64,000 bases of DNA from assembly GCA_010356995.1 (NCBI GenBank), contig ML996699.1:527697-591696 (forward strand). The letters are read 5' to 3'. Position 1 is the stretch's first letter; each line of letters begins with the position of its first letter. The stretch comes from Trichodelitschia bisporula. Its lineage: Eukaryota > Ascomycota > Dothideomycetes > Phaeotrichales > Phaeotrichaceae. A program made the position numbers and the translations under genes. Of this stretch, positions 10,031 through 21,159 are shown piece by piece. The notes below the pieces were generated by a model. That model saw only the letters and a list, made by a program, of their open reading frames with translations. It ran no database searches and had not been told where the DNA came from.

Positions 10031-11715
10031 TCACCTCTTCCGTGGCCCGACCATGACCATTAGCGGCGGTTTCGCCCACAGCGCATACACCTTTTGGTTG
10101 TTCCAGGATTTGCTCTCGTCACTCAAGCGCAGGTCAAAATGATAGAGTAACATGGCCAGGATGAGTCTCATTTCGTGATATGCAAGGCTGGGAATTATCA
10201 ACAGAAGGGAAGCACATGCGAGGAGTAGGGTACGCACTTCTTGCCAATGCAGTTGCGGGGCCCGACCGAGAATGGCTGCAGCGCTGCCTTGTTGTCCGAA
10301 TCATAGTCTGACGAAATCCAGCGCTCGGGGATAAACTCTTCTGGGTTGCGGAAGTTTATTACAGAGCGGAATGAGGTAAACGGCGTTACATACACGGCGG
10401 TCTGGAAGTGTTAACGTTCTTCTCCAGTTGCCAGTAGACCTACGTTTCCCGGAATCCACCTGCCACAGATGGCCGCACCTTCAGGAGGTGTCAGTCTCGG
10501 TACGCCAGCGGGGACTGGCGTATACATCCTGAGGCCTTCTTCCAAGCACGCGTGAAGGTATTTCAGTCTGACCAGACTAGACAAGTTCATCTCCTCAGGT
10601 GAGCTGAATGCTGATCTTATTTCCTTGGTCAGTTCCTTGAGCGATTCCGGGTTCGTCAAAAGATGAAAGATAAGACCGCTAAGAAGGGATGCAGTCGTCT
10701 CTGTGCCCGCAATCATGAACAAGTCAGCGTTGGAGTGCATCTCCCCGAGGCTCAGCCCCTTCTCATTCTCCTGGCGCAGGACATACGTCCAGATATCGGC
10801 ACGATCGGTTTTGGCGGCCAGTCGACGGTCAACGCGGTCCACACAAAACTTGAAGTGAACCCGACGCATGCGGTTGATCAACTTGTTGAAAAGGAACCCT
10901 ACGATCCCTGAGATGAGTGGCAAGTATGAAACTACCTGCACCATTGCCGCTCCTTTGAGGCTCCCGAGGATCAAGGCTACCCACGGCACATACTCTGAGT
11001 TCTCGAGCATGTAGAGTGGCTCACCAAATGAGAGGTCGCCTGATTAATGAGCTAACCGACTAGGCAGTTGTATCTGGAACATACTCATGATGTCAAAGGT
11101 GGTGAAGTTGAGCATCTCCACCATGTCGATCTTGCCTTTCGCGGCCCTTTCATAAAGTTTCTCAACCATCAGATCGACATATTTCCTCAGAAGAGGCTCT
11201 TGCGCCTTGAGCGCCTTGTCCGAAAAGGCATGAGAAAAGATGCGGCGAGTCCGCGCATGGTCTGCATCATTGGCGTTGAGCAGGTTCGTCGTCTCGAACG
11301 AGGCAACGGCATAGAATACCGGATCCTTTCGATTCGTGGGTCTGCCAGCAGACTGGAAACCGTAGATGTCCTTCCAGCCTTGAGCCTCGATGAAGCTCAG
11401 CTCGCTTGGAGCGACGCGCACAACCGGACCGTACTTGTCATGGAGTTTGCTGATCCAGTCAACTGTCTCGCCTCGCGCCAAATAGTAGGACTTTGCCAGT
11501 TTCGTGGCTGCCGCCAGTCGAGGTCCCGGGAACTTGCGCAGCGGGTGGAAGAAGAGGTTGTATATAACGGCTGCAAAGGGATAAAGTATAGCCTAGGATG
11601 TCAAATGAGCTTCTCCGCGGTAGGACTCACCAACCGACAATGAAACAAGAAGTACGACCCGTGAAACGTTGGAGGCGCTCATCAGTTGCGACTGCTGATC
11701 TCCCAGAAGGACCAT
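10031..11715 (-). CDS. Cytochrome P450 monooxygenase (secondary-metabolism type)
   Basis: Five minus-strand exons (11715-11631, 11570-11085, 11039-10444, 10401-10238, 10187-10031) give 495 aa, a normal fungal P450 length. It has an N-terminal membrane anchor (about residues 16-37), the proline hinge after HPLRKFPGPR, the I-helix AGTETT (about 301-306), ExxR at E358-R361, PERW in the PERF region, and the haem loop FSVGPRNCIGK with C440 as iron ligand. Wording around FDIMSDLSFGEPLYML and GKNLAYHEMRLILA is typical of the CYP65/isotrichodermin-15-hydroxylase-like group of fungal P450s, which oxidise terpenoids and polyketides. The substrate cannot be read from sequence. No backbone synthase lies nearby; the next gene is a divergent rhodopsin-like membrane protein. 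Confidence 0.93.
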
Positions 11716-13309
11716 GGTGGTTTCGTCTCTTGCTCGCAACTTCTGAGACCCTTTCGCGGATAATGTATGCGAGCACGCACCACAGAACCGAAAGGGCCCG
11801 GATTAATCAAGAGCACATTGAAGCAACGGAGAGCTGGGATGCTTCATACATCTGCGGGGTCTATCCACCATGTCGGTATGAGCTGTATTCTCGAGCCCCA
11901 TGAATGGCACTCGGTGGTGCTGCAGGCTTGCTCCCTTTCGGCAGGAGAACATATGGAGAATTGACGCTGATTAGTCTTCGGGATGTTCATTCATGCGACC
12001 ATGCAGTACGATTCCGCCTATCGGCAGCTTCCTCTGTTTCGTTATTCTCTGGTGAGACTCGAACCGCCTGTCTTTACGTACAACCGGCCTGGATATTCAT
12101 CTGCCCCAAGACAGTAAGCAGTGGGCTCCAGTCCCAATAGGCAATTCAATGGTCATGGTGTAGATGCCTTTGACGTCCACGTGCCATCGAACTGCACATC
12201 ATCTAAGTGGGCATGTGGTGCCGCGCAAGTTCGGAATCCCGTCACGGCTAGCCGAATGCTAGTTCTAGCTGCGGGAGCTAGGATCGAGCATCTCAGATGA
12301 ACGATTGTTGGTCTCTGCACCAACCCTACCAGAACTCGCTTCCGCAGTTGCCCAATGGATCTTCGTAGATTCCGACCGTGACTGGCCCGTCCCACTTTAA
12401 GAACTATAACGGCGGAGCGCCATGATCCCAGAGGCTCCCTGGTAGAGGACTAGAACTAAGAACTTCGGCAGCTTGTCTGGGGTACCGTTGACAAGCTACA
12501 TCAGCTTCCGCAGCGCATGCCCCGGCGGGCGCTCAGATACGGGATGCGGGGGAGCGGGACATCCCGTCAACCTAGACTTAAATGTCCGCCTATTGGATTA
12601 TATTCGACAAGGCTTGCCGCAAGCCCGCGACATTGGACCAGGGTATCGCGGGTTGCAGGCGCAATTCCGAAGGCATGATGGACAATGCCGTTGCTTTTGT
12701 TCTCAAGCCTCAACTTGACTATCTCGTATTCGGTCGAGATTTGCAGCATCTGAACTGTTTCTTCGGGGGGTCGGTCTCAGCCTTGCGCCCGCCGAGTCTG
12801 CTGCGGAATGGAACTGCCTCTTACGATAGGGCACTTATTGCAGGCATCTCATCCCAACGCTCAGTCGTCCCGCAATTTACTGACTCGTGCCGGAGCCGTA
12901 GCTGGTAGGTTTGAATTTCGCAACTTGTATTGATGCGATCGGGTTAGCTGAAGCCGAGCCGGAAGGCGGATACTCTCACATCCTTTGTGCTCCGTATGTA
13001 AGCCCATCGCCCTTCCAGATATCCAACCTCCACATTGTTAGATGAACGCGGAGACAATCCCGGTAGCCAACCCCACCATTCATGGCGGGTTGAGAGCCAT
13101 TACTACGCCACCGACTTGGGCAGCGGCCTGAAGAAGGCTGAAGGTCAAGTATCAGCGCCCCAGAATCTGGGTTGCTGAAGAAGACCCTGGATTCTCCCAT
13201 CTATGACCTTGACCGGTCATCTCTTTCAACGGTATCGCCTCATTTTTGGACGGCAGATGCACTATTTGAGCTTGTTTTCCGGTCTTAACCGGCATTGTAC
13301 AAAGACTTC
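11716..13309. promoter_or_regulatory. 1.6-kb spacer between divergent P450 and rhodopsin-like gene
   Basis: No gene was found on either strand; reading frames are short and show no family signal. It is the only upstream sequence of both flanking genes, so it probably holds their regulatory sites. I could not pick out a specific site. Confidence 0.4.
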
Positions 13310-14515
13310 ATGATGGCTTGGCCAGCATTGCCTGACCCTTTGCCTCCAGACGCATCTAAGGCTGGTGTACTCCTTGCTGTTACAGCCAGTCTTTTTGCGG
13401 TCGCTCTGGCTTTTTACGCATGCCGCGTCTATACTCGAGTATATTCTTCAATGCGTATCAGACCCGATGAATATTTCATGTTTGCGGCCATCGTGAGTCC
13501 GTCGGAATAATCATCTGGACTCGGGGGTGTTACTAACCGTGGCAGGTGCTTACTGCGGTGCAGTACGGGATATTTCTTCAAGGAATCCACCTAGGCGTCG
13601 GGCGACATGTTTACTACAGTAAGCCTGCGTCAGTTACGAAGGCAATGCGCGGCGTGTGGATTCAGCTGCTCTTATGGACGTGGTCAATCACGTTGATCAA
13701 GATCTCTATTGCGGTGATGTTGCTGCGCATCCGTCGCGACAATCCATGGAGGTACTGGGTCTACTTCCTGATAGGCTTCGTCGTCTCTTCCGCCATCGTC
13801 TCGACGGTTCTGCAATTTGTGCAATGCTCGCCAGTCAGCGCCTTCTGGAACCCAACTGTGCCTGGCGCGAAATGCTGGACTCCGAATAAGAGACGGGTCT
13901 CGCTTTACACTATAGCCGGTGAGTCAGTTTTCGCACTTCAGCTTTTCCTGTTCATTCTCACGCATCTTAGCCGTCTTCATTGCGGCTGATGTCACACTTT
14001 CCCTGCTACCTCTGACCTTTGTCGCCAAACTCCGCCGACCTTTACGAGAGAAGGTCATCATCTGCGGACTCACGGGCCTGGGTCTGTTCGCTACAGCTGC
14101 CGCATTAATCAAGTTGCTCCTCATCAAGCACTATGTCAGCACGGTGGATACCCTTTGGGAAGCAGTCGAACTAGGGATGTGGGAATACATAGAGGAGTTC
14201 GTCGGCATCATCGCGGCCTGTATTCCATGTTTGAAGGCGCCGTTCGAAAGACTGCTGCGCAAATATGGCCTGATAAGCACAGCGGACAAACTGGCTGCTC
14301 CGAAGGCGTACCGAAGCAGCTACAGGAATCTATCCAGAGAAAGGCCGGGGCACGTTACTAACGCTATGGGAAGAGGACAGGCTCCGAGAGGCAATATATT
14401 TGATCCCGAGAGCCGTGCAAGTTTTACTGTGGAATCGGGAACCTATGACATGGGTGAGACGGCTGGGAAGGGGATTATGGTGCATCGAGAGTTTGAGGTT
14501 CGTTCAGAGCGGTAA
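13310..14515 (+). CDS. Rhodopsin-like (SAT4/PTH11-related) integral membrane protein
   Basis: Exons 13310-13492, 13546-13918 and 13971-14515 give 366 aa. Several hydrophobic segments (about residues 18-40, 55-75, 95-130, 137-160, 175-195, 210-230) end in a polar C-terminal tail of about 90 residues, the layout of the fungal rhodopsin domain family. Family signatures are RPDEYFMFAAI after the first helix (usually DDxxxxxA), the LLLWTWSITLIKISI segment, and QCSPVSAFWNP followed by KCW. Members are seven-helix proteins of mostly unknown function; some PTH11-related ones act in surface sensing. Two adjacent ATGs occur at 13310 and 13313; I take the first. It is divergent from the P450. Confidence 0.85.
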
Positions 14516-14881
14516 CGCAGGTCGCAAGGATAATCTGAATGAGCATAGCACCGACGCTTTCCTCGCGAGGCTATCTACCATAATTAGGCGACTATTGTGA
14601 GAAATTTTATTGTGGAATCCGGTAAATGCAAAGCAATAAGCAAACGCCGTTGCCATCGGGGCCCCGAACGGGTGCCAATGACGTAGCTACCTTCGCCTTG
14701 TAGTCGCACGTGATGCCGCGTTTCGCGCCAACCTCCCTCAGTGCTGCGGTGTCCATTCCGAACTCACCGCGCTCATGGCACTCCTCTTAAACCACCACCT
14801 CCTGCTCTGCATTCCTGAAAGCCGCACCAGGTCACACTCGCTGCCATCGGTCTGAAGGGCAGATCCTTCGAGGACGCGATC
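14516..14881 (+). promoter_or_regulatory. RAD4 upstream region
   Basis: A 366-bp spacer between two plus-strand genes, with no ORF of note. It presumably contains the terminator of the rhodopsin-like gene and the RAD4 promoter. Confidence 0.4.
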
Positions 14882-17800
14882 ATGCCTCCCCGCAGCAAGT
14901 CGCACACTCCTAAACGGAACCCCGCGAGCACTCGGTCAATAAAACGCGGCGGAGATCCTGATGTTCCGGACGTATACAAAGACTTGCTCAAGGAGACGGG
15001 CAACGCGAATCGAGAGGCAGAAGACGAAGTGCACCCCGTCAAGAAGCGCAAGGTATCCGCACCCGTTCCGCTGCGGGGCAGGCCATCGTCATCATCAAGC
15101 GCTCGTCCTCCAGAAGTGGGGTTTCGAGGACAATTAGACACGCCTAGAGAACCCAGTCCGGAAGCTCGATTGCAAACGATCGAGGATGATGAGGACTCGG
15201 ACGAAGAAGAGTTCGAATGGGAAGAAGTGGATCTCAGTCTGCCCCAGCCCGCGGCAAACGTCGCAGAATCCAGTTCGAAGCCTTTGCAGATTGTGATTGA
15301 TCGCAACCTGAAATCCCAGAAGCAAAAGGGCCGTATGAAGAAAAGGCCGCCTTCCTCCGCCGAAAAGATCATGCGCCTTAACATCCATAAACTGCACATC
15401 CTGTGCCTGCTTTACCACTGCTTCTGCCGGAATAACCTGTGCAATGATACAGAAACCCAAGTATGTGTCCATCCATACCATAGCCAATGTTCCTTTTCTG
15501 ATAGAACAGGCTATTCTGAAGCGCCTCGTGAACCCACGCATTGTCAATTCGCTACAGCCGCCTCCCAACGCCTCCCAACTCCAGCGGTCAAGGATCTTCA
15601 CGGAAGGCCTAACACAAGTTGTCGGGCTTTGGCATGCAGTCTTTAAGATAACCGCGATTGGATTGCGGCGACCGGCATGGGCCCAGTCGCTGGGAGTGTT
15701 CAACAATGTAAGCTGTATCCACTTGATGCGTCTCCACTGTTTAACGTTATACAGTTCAGGCTACCCAAGCTGGTTGAGAATCCAATTAAGCTCGCAGACT
15801 TTCGAACTGCAGCCAGGAAGCGTGAAGGATCAGCAGACTTGGGAGCGCAATTACTGTGTTGCCTCTTCCGAGCTGTTGGTGTCGAGGCACGTGTAGTGTG
15901 TTCATTACAGCCTTTGAGCTTTTCAGCTGTGGGCCAGACGGCGATACTCGGTCAAAGCCCTGCCGGCGATGGCAAGGATATGAAAGATCGTCTAGACGAA
16001 GTGACGACTCATGCTTCAGCTACCAGCACCTCTGCCGCTCCTTCTAAAGACGTGGAACTGCCCAAGCCCAGTCCACAGAAATTCAAACGCGTTGATAACC
16101 GTTTCGATCCCGATCCTCCGCCTCGTGTTATGATCCAGAAGATGCCCAAAATCAAAGGCCTATCACATCCCGTATTTTGGGTAGAGGTATTGGATCCTGG
16201 ATACCAGAGATGGACCGCGGTCGATGCACTCATCACGAATACCATAGGGAAGCCGTCACTTCTTGAGCCTCCGATTCAGTATCAAGACAATCTTTTGAGC
16301 TATGTGGTTGCTTTTGATGAACATGGTTTTGCAACAGACGTTACTCGCAGATACGCCAAAGCGTACAACGCAAAGACGCGTAGAACTCGTGTCGAAGGCG
16401 TTGAAGGAAGCACTGGGTGGTTTAAGAGGGCCATGAAGCTTTTTACCAAACTGAGGCGTTCTGTGAGTCGCACTTATGCGTAGGGGTTTCGCGGCTAATT
16501 GAGATAGGAGAGAGACCAGCTCGAACAAACCGAGCTGTCCGCTAAAGAAGCCCAGGAACCAATGCCTCGCAACTATCAGGACTTCATCGGTCATCCTAAC
16601 TATGTCCTCGAGCGACATCTGAAAAAGAACCAGGTGATCTTCCCCAGACACTCAGTTGGCCGCGCCAACTGCGGAAACTCAGCCAAGCCTAGGATGGAGA
16701 CTGTGTACTCGAGGAGGGATGTCCATATTGTCCGTTCTGCAGACAAGTGGTTCAGATTCGGCCGTGAGCTCAAGGTACGCTTCATCTCACAGTAGTGGTC
16801 CAATCTGCTAACGAGTAGCCCAACGAACGACCCCTCAAGCACACTGTTCCAACCCGCAGGAACCCCGTCGATACCGAACCTTTGACTCCTGTTGGTCTCT
16901 ATGCCGCATACCAGACCACGCCCTACATTCCACCGCCAGTGATCAATGGCCGCGTTCCCAAAAACGCCTTTGGCAACATCGATCTCTACGTCCCGTCCAT
17001 GCTGCCGCGCGGGGGCGCTCATATTCCGCACCCAGATGCCAAGATCGCCGCTCGCATCCTTGATATCCACTGGGCAGATGCGGTCACGGGATTCAAATTC
17101 AAGGGTCGGCAAGGCACGGCGGTTGCTGAGGGTGTGGTCGTGGCGGCGGAGTACCGAGAAGCAGTTGAGGCGGTACTCGAAGGGCTGGAGTATATGCGTG
17201 TATTGGAGCTTGAGGAATTCAGGAGAGAGGAGGCACTCAGAATGTGGCGGCGGTTCATTGTTGGACTGCGCATCGTTGAGCGGGCCAAAGGGTACGTCGA
17301 GGATGACGGCTCGCAAGACAAAAACGAAGATGAAGAGATGGCGGATGTGACCGAGACATCGAGCAAGGAAAATGAAGCCGCAACGGCAGACAACGATGCT
17401 CAGCCTATCACTCAGCTGGATGTGCCGCGTCCAAACAATAGACGCTCAGATGGGACTGGCTTCGAAGGTGGCCTATTCGGGGGTGCGGAACCGATTCCGC
17501 GCATTGTGTACTCTTCGACTCGCAAACAGTTCTACCGGCTCCACTATCTGCCGCGTGACGAGGAAGCTGAGACTACTGCCAATGAACGAGAGCGTACGAC
17601 TACTAGTCCATTAAGTGACAGCTTGGACGACCTTTTTGAGGATGACGGCAGCTTTTTACCAGAGGAAGAACCTGCCGATTCCGGGCCGCCGGACCGCAAT
17701 ATGGAGGATATTTTTGATGATGGGGGCGGTGGTGGTTTCCTCCCTGAGAGTGAAGATGCTATGTCGAGTCCGGATGGTGATGATGATGGCGGGCCACTTC

Positions 17801-18099
17801 GTCCTAGCCGGGCGCGCCATCCAGTGCGGTGTGTGGATGCTGATGTGGACACTGAGGAATCAGCTGGTCCGAATATCGCACGCAACCCGTCTCCTTATGA
17901 TCAATTTGAGCAAGATGCCCAGGAAACCTCGCTTGAAGAACAGGAGGTGGAAGGCTCAGTTTGGCGAACCAAGCGACCCGCTGCCTGGTCTTCGTCTTCT
18001 GAAAACATCAAGAGAAATGATCACGGGGAATATGACGATCTACTTTCAGAAGACCCTGACGAGGAGGAGATGGAATGGGTAGATGATTTTATTGCCTGA
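14882..18099 (+). CDS. rad4: DNA damage recognition protein Rad4/XPC
   Basis: Five exons (14882-15460, 15510-15707, 15755-16462, 16508-16774, 16819-18099) give 1010 aa. Rad4, with Rad23, finds helix-distorting lesions and starts global-genome nucleotide excision repair. A basic, acidic-patched N-terminus precedes the transglutaminase-like fold (KREGSADLGAQLLCCLFRAV and the block from SHPVFWVEVLDPGYQRW), BHD1 (about 505-560, PMPRNYQDFIGHPNYVLERH), BHD2 (about 560-620) and BHD3 (about 633-707, FGNIDLYVPSMLPRGGAHIP to FKFKGRQGTAV), which insert into the damaged duplex. The C-terminal 280 residues are acidic and disordered, ending DEEEMEWVDDFIA, a likely contact for TFIIH. All introns are 44-49 bp with consensus borders. 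Confidence 0.95.
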
Positions 18100-18208
18100 T
18101 AGATACAATCTGTACAGATGTTGTATAATCTTTACAGCCGCATCCACTCACACCGCTCTCTGGGATAGCCACCACCTCTCACTGTTGAACCTGTCCCTTT
18201 CCTTCTCC

Positions 18209-18688
18209 TCACACCAGTATCATTCCCGCGATCCCGATAAGCTCGGACTCAACATCGACGCATTCTTCTTCAGCCTCGCTGACGGCTTCGCCCATGTCTT
18301 CATCCGAGCAAGCTGTTCCAAGACCAAGAGGAAGGGATTGTTCGACCACTGTCTTGGTGGTGTTCTTGATGAGTTGATTCTCGGCATCGCGGTCCGGCTC
18401 AAATTCAACGAGGTTTTCGGCCCAAGTGACACGTTTCTGCTGAATGCCTTTCTTCTTGATGTCCGGCTTCGACTCCTCGTCCTTCGTAGTCGTGAAATCA
18501 CACTTGAATCCCGATCGCATCTCCTCGACACGCCAGCTTGCTGGGACGGAGTTGCCCCTGTTGACCTCCGTGTTGTAGATGGTGGTGTGGGAAAGAGTTT
18601 TCTCGGGTTTCGGGGGGCGCGGAACGGTGCGGCGACGGAGACGAAGGGGGGAGTGGCCGACCTCACTGGGGGAGGTAAGTTCCATCAT
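18209..18688 (-). CDS. Small hypothetical protein with an RVTW motif (copy A)
   Basis: A single minus-strand exon from ATG 18688 to TGA 18209-18211 gives 159 aa. The N-terminal third is basic and Pro-rich, the C-terminal third acidic (EAEEECVDVESE). No known domain is visible. Residues 86-92 read RVTWAEN, matching the [RK]xVx[FW] pattern used by protein phosphatase 1 partners. The neighbouring gene on the same strand (19119-19751) has KTVSWAD in a comparable basic-to-acidic context, so the two may be diverged tandem paralogues. The frame stays open upstream of this ATG but only through low-complexity repeat DNA. The gene converges on RAD4 with 109 bp between the stops. Confidence 0.55.
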   Translation of the reverse strand: MMELTSPSEVGHSPLRLRRRTVPRPPKPEKTLSHTTIYNTEVNRGNSVPASWRVEEMRSGFKCDFTTTKDEESKPDIKKKGIQQKRVTWAENLVEFEPDRDAENQLIKNTTKTVVEQSLPLGLGTACSDEDMGEAVSEAEEECVDVESELIGIAGMILV

Positions 18689-18872
18689 AGTGATATGTCG
18701 CCGAAGATTTCGGGTGTCGGGAGGATTTTGATGTTGTTGACAAGTCGATGTTCGCGGCGATAGGGCGTTTGCGGAGACAAGCGTGGTGGGTGCGGTTTCA
18801 TGAAAAACGGTTGTGGAGGAGAGGAAGTTGTATAGGGAGAAGAAGTTTGTCCTTGGGTACAGTTCACCCTGC

Positions 18873-18931
18873 GCCGAGAACTTGATGTCGCCGAGACCTT
18901 GATGTCGCCGAGACCTTGATGTCGCCGAGAG
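18873..18931. repeat. 17-bp tandem repeat, three copies plus a partial one
   Basis: The unit CTTGATGTCGCCGAGAC occurs at 18881-18897, 18898-18914 and (one change) 18915-18931, preceded by a partial copy from 18873. A related word, GATATGTCGCCGAAGA, sits at about 18692. All lie in the leader/promoter of the 18209-18688 gene. Confidence 0.85.
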
Positions 18932-19118
18932 GTTGGTCTGGCCCTGTGATACTGTGTGCTGATGTTGACCGAACGGGACCCGACCAGTATCCGGTAGTGG
19001 CCGAAACGGCACCAGTCGACGAGGTCCATATCATCCCAAAGACTCGAGAACGGAGCAACACTGAAGGGGCCTCTAGACTGTTAGTCACTGAGTAACTTAT
19101 AAGCACTGTGGCTCCGGT

Positions 19119-19751
19119 TCATCTTAAGGATCGTATGTTAGCATCAACATGCTTCCCCAAGTGCAGTTCACTCACTTTGAGCTTCTTCCTCATCCGCCTG
19201 ACGTATGATATCGGAGATCTGGATTTCTTGTCCTGCAATTCATCCCGCTCGCGGGGTACGTCCCATTTGCTTGTGTTGTGAGCGTCGGAATTTTCATCCT
19301 GAAATTCGCGGTCTCCAGAATTGTCTTGATTCGTGCCCACAGGCGGAGAGCCAGGCGCATCCGTCTCCGCCTCGACATCCGCAGCACCTTCCGTTTCCGA
19401 GTGGCACGCGTGCCATGTCCCCGCCTCGGAGAGTCCTTTGGGAACGGGAAAAGAGATGTCGCCATCATCATCCTCAGTTTTGGCAGCTTCTCTCTCCTCA
19501 GACCATTTCCGGGGTTCGTCAGCCCAGGAAACGGTCTTTCTCTCGCAGTCAAATTTTGGTTCTCGTGGTTTGGGCTCAGGCTCGTCTGCCGATAACCGCT
19601 CGAGCTCCACTTCATATAGGCGGTACCGGACTCGGAGGGCGTGCTTCTTGTTGCTCTTCGTGTTTTTCCGCGTTAGAGAGTGTAACTGCTTAGGAGAAAG
19701 GATGTCAAGGATGTCTGGGAGGCTGGGAGAAGAGCGTTTCGAGAGAGGCAT
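19119..19751 (-). CDS. Small hypothetical protein with a KTVSW motif (copy B)
   Basis: A minus-strand frame from ATG 19751 to TGA 19119-19121 gives 210 aa. The N-terminus is basic with a short helix (LPDILDILSPKQLHSL), followed by RVRYRLYEVELERL, an acidic Glu/Pro stretch, KTVSWADEP at 72-80, a long acidic disordered region and a basic end (YVRRMRKKLKVSELHLGKH). No domain is recognised. The motif and charge pattern resemble the downstream gene on the same strand. A GTGAGT near 19177 could be a donor for a further exon, so the C-terminus is uncertain. Confidence 0.55.
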   Translation of the reverse strand: MPLSKRSSPSLPDILDILSPKQLHSLTRKNTKSNKKHALRVRYRLYEVELERLSADEPEPKPREPKFDCERKTVSWADEPRKWSEEREAAKTEDDDGDISFPVPKGLSEAGTWHACHSETEGAADVEAETDAPGSPPVGTNQDNSGDREFQDENSDAHNTSKWDVPRERDELQDKKSRSPISYVRRMRKKLKVSELHLGKHVDANIRSLR

Positions 19752-21159
19752 GCTGTAAGTTGTAGATGAAATTTGAGGGAGTGAAGTGAGAGTTGGCGGG
19801 CTATTGTCGACGTATTCACGGCGGGGGTTGTTTAGGATATAAGAAGCCGGCCACGAGGGAAACGATGACGACGCAACTCGATGACGTGGGACAGAAAAAT
19901 AAAGGCTACCGTCATACAAGGCCGTTTAACAAACGGAAGTAGCCATATATTGGCTCAGCAGGCAAATAATGTACCGATAACTGGCCAGATCCCATCAGCT
20001 CGAAGCGCAACGGGATATATATAGCTATAATCATCAGCACAAGTAGTTTACTTGAGTCTTCGATCATTCATAATGAATGTTGAGCGACCATCATCAATAG
20101 TGCCAGCCAGCACCCGATCTCGGCTCTTTCTCGCCTCCATGACTTTCAAGTCCTGCTGGCGAGGTTCGACAGACAACGGTAGGCAGTTCCGCGAGAATCT
20201 TCCGTTCCTTTAAAGCGTCACGAACTCTGAGGTCTTCTTAACCGGCAGTATATATGCCCGACCTCCTCGCTAAAAAATGACTCTGGCTCCGACTTACCCC
20301 AACATCTACAGCGACTCCGGCTCCGGTTCCGATTTGATATCAGGCGCCGGACCTGGCTCCGCCTCTGCCTCCTTTATAGTACTGGTCCAAACAGGAAAGT
20401 CCATTCGCTTAAGGAGGTCTGGTTGCAAAGTTCTTCGATGTGTTAATGCGCTTAGGACTTAAAGACCGTTCTTCAACGCTATCTTCTAGGTTGTTTCCCC
20501 CTTCTCCGTGGCCATTCTTGCTTGTTCCTGTATTGTTCGATTGTCAGTTGGTCTGATAAAATCTTGACAAGGGTTCGGGCAGGAGAACGTAAATGCCACT
20601 CACCAGCAAGCACTTTAACCTCTTAAATTCGAGTTCTCAATAATAGTATGATGCAAATCGCTGTCAACCTCAAGTATATCGAAGCCGGCTGCTGAGTCCC
20701 CCAAGGACTTCTAGAAAAGATGGTCGCTGCTTTCCTTGGTAAAAGTAGCCTAACAGCCTGGAATAATTTTATAGTAAGAAGCCAATGGCCTTGAAAGTCC
20801 AACATTATGAAATATAGTTAGCACGAGGGCCTGAGGTTGTATTGGTTTAACATTAGTTCAGTGTAAGAATATCACGGAACAGATATTGATGATTGCTTGG
20901 TTCTCCGATGCTTGTGCCGACATTTTGATCCAAGACCAAAGAAAGCGATTGCCCCTTACCTACTGAACTTGCTAGTGAGCAGGGGCAACGACTTCTTTTG
21001 TGACGGTCCATGCGCCTTGAAGTGCTGGCGGGCGCGACGCGATGCGACGGTCCGATGTATCCCCGCGAAATCTTGGCATAGAGCGCATCTTTCTTCCGGA
21101 AAAAAGTTTGGAGAGCGAGAGGTCCTCTAGCATATCTTCACGCCCCATCACTACCCGTC
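19752..21159. promoter_or_regulatory. 1.4-kb spacer between hypothetical gene (minus) and RRP5 (plus)
   Basis: Divergent intergenic region, with an A+T-richer centre (about 19920-20080 and 20450-20880). No gene, repeat family or RNA is recognised. The last 100 bp before the RRP5 start are the likely core promoter. Confidence 0.4.

Noticed and set aside
12018-12090. Possible tRNA T-arm on the minus strand (GGTTCGAGTCTC)
   Set aside because: The T-stem does not pair and no acceptor, D or anticodon arm can be placed around it.
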